Below are positions 5,828-7,917 of a DNA stretch of 7,917 bases, piece after piece. Position 1 is the first letter of the stretch, and every line of letters begins with the position of its first letter. Both the position numbers and the translations under genes were made by a program. The DNA comes from Actinoplanes liguriensis (GTDB taxonomy: Bacteria > Actinomycetota > Actinomycetes > Mycobacteriales > Micromonosporaceae). The notes under the pieces were generated by a model. It made no database searches. It was given only the letters and a program-made list of their open reading frames with translations, and had not been told where the DNA came from. Location of the stretch: the NCBI GenBank assembly GCA_000715855.1, contig KL571294.1, forward strand, positions 99,541-107,457, written 5' to 3'.

Positions 5828-5953
5828 TCAGCACGGCAAGCGATCGCAGGCCACGACGGCTACCGGGCTGGGCTGGGCGAATGCCGGCGCGGTGGAGGTT
5901 GCGCCGAGCACAGCGGCTGCGGTCACGACGACCAGCATGGCGATCTTCTTCAT
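5828..5953 (-). CDS. Small secreted peptide 1 (41 residues, Cys-x4-Cys end)
   Basis: This unrecognised peptide has the signal sequence MKKIAMLVVVTAAAVLG followed by the Ala-Phe-Ala cleavage site at 24-26. The predicted mature peptide is QPSPVAVVACDRLPC, 15 residues, with Cys36 and Cys41 at its end. The start at 5953 is supported by GGGGA six bases upstream. A longer in-frame reading that starts at 6088 exists only because the adapter at 5975-6001 happens to leave the frame open; it contains the adapter residues VYKRQ and must not be used. Peptide 1 is the first complete gene of the peptide set. Its upstream region is cut by the adapter join only 21 bp before the start, so its promoter is not in view. 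Confidence 0.65.
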   Translation of the reverse strand: MKKIAMLVVVTAAAVLGATSTAPAFAQPSPVAVVACDRLPC

Positions 5954-5974
5954 GACTGGTCCCCGCAGCCGGGC

Positions 5975-6001
5975 CTGTCTCTTATACACATTAAGAGACA
6001 G
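5975..6001. other. Back-to-back Nextera adapter join (assembly artefact)
   Basis: CTGTCTCTTATACACAT (5975-5991) is the reverse complement of the Tn5 mosaic end. It is followed directly by TAAGAGACAG (5992-6001), the last ten bases of the mosaic end in the forward sense. The result is a 10-bp inverted repeat around a 7-base loop, which looks like a hairpin terminator but is library DNA. Adapter sequence facing both ways inside a contig means two read ends were merged through untrimmed adapters. The genomic continuity of the two flanks is unproved. Confidence 0.96.
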
Positions 6002-6088
6002 GCTGGGCGAGGTGAGCGCGGGCACGACGGCACCTGCACCGATGAACGCGGCCGCGAATGCGATGAGGAGCGCCGCACTGGTAAACAT
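6002..6088 (-). CDS. Small secreted peptide 4, 3'-truncated at adapter join
   Basis: Twenty-nine codons are visible from the ATG at 6088, preceded by GGGGG seven bases upstream. The product MFTSAALLIAFAAAFIG continues with AGAVVPALTSPS before the adapter cuts it off. It is a typical export signal with a likely site after VPA or nearby. The Pro-Ala-x-x-x-Pro-Ser pattern at the cleavage region resembles peptide 1 (Pro-Ala-Phe-Ala-Gln-Pro-Ser). It is therefore probably a fourth member of the set, but its mature part is missing. It lies 65 bp downstream of the 220-residue gene on the same strand. Confidence 0.45.
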
Positions 6089-6126
6089 GCTCTGACCCCC
6101 GTGTTTGAGCTGTTCAGATCACGCTA

Positions 6127-6141
6127 GGCCGGAACACGGCC
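6127..6141 (-). terminator. Weak hairpin after the 220-residue gene
   Basis: GGCCG (6127-6131) and CGGCC (6137-6141) form a 5-bp GC stem with a 5-base loop, 13-27 bp past the stop codon at 6154. There is no U-tract. It may separate the transporter transcript from the peptide genes. The TAGCGT at 6126-6121 just beyond it could be a -10 box for peptide 4, but no -35 box is clear. Confidence 0.2.
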
Positions 6142-6153
6142 GCCGGTTGGGCT

Positions 6154-6816
6154 TTAGCCGTGGAACACGTCCCAGTCGACGTCGAGGGCGCGCAACAGGC
6201 GTAGTGGCGACCGCCACCGACTGCCGCAGTACACCTCGAACCGCCCATCGGGGTACTCCATCAGGACCACCACCAGGCCCGGCCCCACGTAGTGATGCGT
6301 GACGTCAGCAGGATGCGACGCCGCCGGAAGCGGCACCTGCCGCAACGGAGCCAGCAAGGACGTCAACTGCTCCCGCTCGATCTCGCCCATGGCCAGGGCA
6401 GGACCGCACATCGCCACCTGGGTCAGCGCGAACTGCATCAGGAACCCGCTGAGCCGGCACCGTTCGGGCAGCAGTTCGGAGGACATCCCCCAGTACCAGA
6501 CCGGCGGATCCTCCTCGGCCGGGTCGAACAGCGCACTCCACGAGCCCTGGTTGGCCACGGCGAAACGCCACAACCCGGAGTCGTCCTTCTCCCACTCGGC
6601 CGGCCCGAGAAGCTCGTTGTACGCGGTGAGGATCTCCCGCCGCCCGGCCGCGGCCTCGAAGAACGCGGCCAATGGCGGCGGCGCGTCGATCCGGGCGTGC
6701 CCGACCGGCGGAACGTCGGCGTACCACCCGGCGAGGAACTCCCGGAAGGCCGCGACCGGGTCGCCCGGCAGATGGGCGACCCAGTCGACCGGCGGCAAGA
6801 CCTCCGGAGAGGACAT
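6154..6816 (-). CDS. Hypothetical protein, 220 residues
   Basis: I do not recognise this protein with certainty. It is soluble, with no signal peptide or membrane span. The middle contains GLWRFAVANQGSWSALFDPA (81-100) and DPPVWYWG (103-110), an ENQG/DPPV-like arrangement that recalls some SMI1/KNR4 (SUKH)-type proteins; this is only a resemblance. The C-terminal part has GLVVVLMEYPDGRFEVYCG (180-198) and ends in ALDVDWDVFHG. The start is the ATG at 6816, with GGAG about ten bases upstream; the in-frame extension toward 7506 is antisense of the permease gene and is rejected. It follows the permease gene after 23 bp on the same strand and is likely cotranscribed, but a link to transport is not evident from its sequence. 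Confidence 0.75.
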   Translation of the reverse strand: MSSPEVLPPVDWVAHLPGDPVAAFREFLAGWYADVPPVGHARIDAPPPLAAFFEAAAGRREILTAYNELLGPAEWEKDDSGLWRFAVANQGSWSALFDPAEEDPPVWYWGMSSELLPERCRLSGFLMQFALTQVAMCGPALAMGEIEREQLTSLLAPLRQVPLPAASHPADVTHHYVGPGLVVVLMEYPDGRFEVYCGSRWRSPLRLLRALDVDWDVFHG

Positions 6817-6839
6817 CGGATCGAGCTCCACTTCGCAGA

Positions 6840-7655
6840 TCAGGTCCGGCTGGCGCCTGCTTCGGGGCCGGCCAGGCGCTGGGCCAGCCAGACCGGGAGG
6901 ACCGACAGGACGATCAGGATTGCGGCGACCACGTTCACGACCGGCGCCTGGTTCGGCCGGAACAGGTTGTTGAAGATCCAGATCGGGAGTGTGGTGACGC
7001 CCGGCCCCGCGGTGAACGTGGTCACGATGATCTCGTCGAAGCTCAGCGCGAAGGCCAGCAACCCGCCCGCGAGCAGCGCCGACCGGATCATCGGGAACGT
7101 GATGTACCGGAAGGTCTGCCACGGCCCGGCGCCGAGGTCCGCCGACGCGTCCTCCAGGCTGGTGCCGGTGCGGCGCAGCCGGGCGAGCACGTTGTTGTAG
7201 ACGGTGACCACGCAGAACGTGGCGTGCCCGACGACCACCGAGAACAGGCCTTTGCCGATGCCGAGGTCGCCCATCACCGAGCGCCACGCGCTGTCCAGCG
7301 CGATGCCGGTGACGATGCCGGGCAGCGCGATCGGCAGCACGATCAGCAGGGACAGGGTGTCGCGGCCGAAGAACGCGAACCGCTGCACGGCGAACGCCAC
7401 CATGGTCCCGAGGAGCAGGGCGATCGCGGTCGCGCCGAGCCCGGCCTGCACCGAGGTGAGCAGGGCTTGGCGGGCGCCGTCGTTCTCCCACGCCGCCGAC
7501 CACCACCGGGTGGTCCAGTCGTGGGGCGGCCAGGCGAAGGTCCGGTCCCCGTTGAAGGAATTCACCAGGACCAGAAGCAGCGGTACGTAGATGAAAGTCA
7601 GCCCGACAGCCATGAAGGCGCGCAACGCCCAGCGGGCGGATGCGGAGAGTGTCAC
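6840..7655 (-). CDS. ABC transporter permease, PotC/YdcV type (polyamine-like import)
   Basis: This 271-residue inner-membrane subunit belongs to the spermidine/putrescine importer class. It has the six expected hydrophobic segments, starting with the N-terminal span near residues 10-31 (including FIYVPLLLVLVNSFN, a typical PotC opening). The cytoplasmic coupling loop that contacts the ATPase reads EDASADLGAGPWQTFRYITF, the EAA motif, and is followed by ALSFDEIIVTTFTAGPG, characteristic of this class. It ends in a last span VNVVAAILIVLSVLPVWLAQ. The GTG start overlaps the stop of the upstream permease as GTGA (7652-7655) and has a strong GGAGGAG four or so bases before it, so translation is coupled. 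The ATPase and binding protein are expected upstream, beyond 7917. The substrate could be putrescine, spermidine or a related cation or opine; sequence alone does not decide. Confidence 0.92.
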   Translation of the reverse strand: MTLSASARWALRAFMAVGLTFIYVPLLLVLVNSFNGDRTFAWPPHDWTTRWWSAAWENDGARQALLTSVQAGLGATAIALLLGTMVAFAVQRFAFFGRDTLSLLIVLPIALPGIVTGIALDSAWRSVMGDLGIGKGLFSVVVGHATFCVVTVYNNVLARLRRTGTSLEDASADLGAGPWQTFRYITFPMIRSALLAGGLLAFALSFDEIIVTTFTAGPGVTTLPIWIFNNLFRPNQAPVVNVVAAILIVLSVLPVWLAQRLAGPEAGASRT

Positions 7656-7917
7656 AGCTCCTCCAGGGCGCCGGAGCGGCGGACCGCGGTCAGGTAGATC
7701 ACCATGATCAGCACGGGGACGGTGGCGATCGCGGCGGCGAACGGCAGGTTGTTGGCCGCGCCGATGTTGGCGTAGACCAGATTGCCGAGGAGCTGGGTCT
7801 TGCCGCCGACGATCTGCACGGTGATGTAGTCGCCGAGCGACAGCGAGAACGTGAAGATCGAGCCGGCGAAGACGGACGGGACCAGCATCGGCAGCACGAC
7901 CCCGCGGAAGGTACGGC
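7652..7917 (-). CDS. ABC transporter permease, PotB/YdcU type, 5' end outside window
   Basis: Only the C-terminal 87 or so residues are present. The window edge cuts inside the EAA coupling loop, leaving TFRGVVLPMLVPSVFAGSIF. This is followed by TFSLSLGDYITVQIVGG, the usual PotB-type segment, then NLVYANIGAANNLPFAAAIA and a final transmembrane span (VPVLIMVIYLTAV) with a short cytoplasmic tail RRSGALEEL. It is the partner subunit of the PotC-type permease and overlaps its start by 4 bp. An internal GTG at 7897 is not the start, because the motif continues upstream of it in frame. Confidence 0.92.
   Translation of the reverse strand, partial: RTFRGVVLPMLVPSVFAGSIFTFSLSLGDYITVQIVGGKTQLLGNLVYANIGAANNLPFAAAIATVPVLIMVIYLTAVRRSGALEEL

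Noticed and set aside
5975..6001. Hairpin resembling a terminator or an insertion-element end
   Set aside because: The bases match the Tn5/Nextera mosaic end in both orientations, so the symmetry comes from the library, not from the genome.
5828..6088. 86-codon minus-strand ORF fusing two signal peptides
   Set aside because: It passes through the adapter at 5975-6001 and contains the adapter-derived residues VYKRQ; the two halves are separate small genes.
6817..7506. N-terminal extension of the 220-residue protein
   Set aside because: The extension is an Arg/Gly-rich reading of the permease gene in another frame of the same strand; the ATG at 6816 has its own ribosome-binding sequence.
6292..7697. 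Long plus-strand ORFs opposite the transporter genes
   Set aside because: They are low-complexity, Arg/Gly/Pro-rich shadows of genes with clear protein families on the minus strand.

Overview
The window reads as chromosomal DNA of a high-GC actinomycete. It has strongly G/C-biased third codon positions, GTG starts, a mycobacterial-type MsrA, a short actinobacterial lipobox and apparently leaderless genes. A Micromonosporaceae-like host is plausible but is inference. I see no CRISPR array, tRNA, rRNA, insertion sequence or phage gene. Two stretches are not genomic. Bases 1-17 and the 27-bp element at 5975-6001 are Tn5/Nextera mosaic-end adapter sequence. The first explains why the window opens inside a gene. 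The second is a back-to-back adapter join, so DNA left of 5975 and right of 6001 need not be neighbours in the genome.

Left part (18-2048). A VOC/glyoxalase-fold protein has lost its N-terminus at the adapter. It converges, with abutting stop codons, on a secreted L-type (legume-like) lectin-domain protein. Next is a decayed PI-PLC-like phosphodiesterase with at least two frame breaks and no N-terminus. A complete methionine sulfoxide reductase A follows.

Centre (2049-5302). A class II aldolase/adducin-family gene and a 4,5-dihydroxyphthalate-decarboxylase-like gene diverge from start codons only 5 bp apart. Downstream of the latter is a NitT/TauT-type substrate-binding lipoprotein with a good leaderless promoter and no transporter partners in view. 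Because gram-positive phthalate pathways use a class II aldolase-family decarboxylase, this cluster may handle an aromatic dicarboxylate; that is inference. The aldolase frame has no stop of its own and runs on antisense through msrA. An unrecognised 211-residue protein converges on the lipoprotein gene.

Right part (5535-7917, all minus strand). Two inner-membrane permease subunits of a PotB/PotC-type polyamine-like ABC importer overlap by 4 bp and are followed by an unrecognised 220-residue protein. Beyond these lies the most unusual region: three complete and one adapter-truncated gene for tiny secreted peptides (41-43 residues when complete). Each has an N-terminal signal peptide. Two have near-identical mature layouts: N-terminal Gln, a Pro-Val-Ala core and a terminal Cys-x4-Cys. 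They are too short for most gene callers and look like an undescribed family of secreted peptides.
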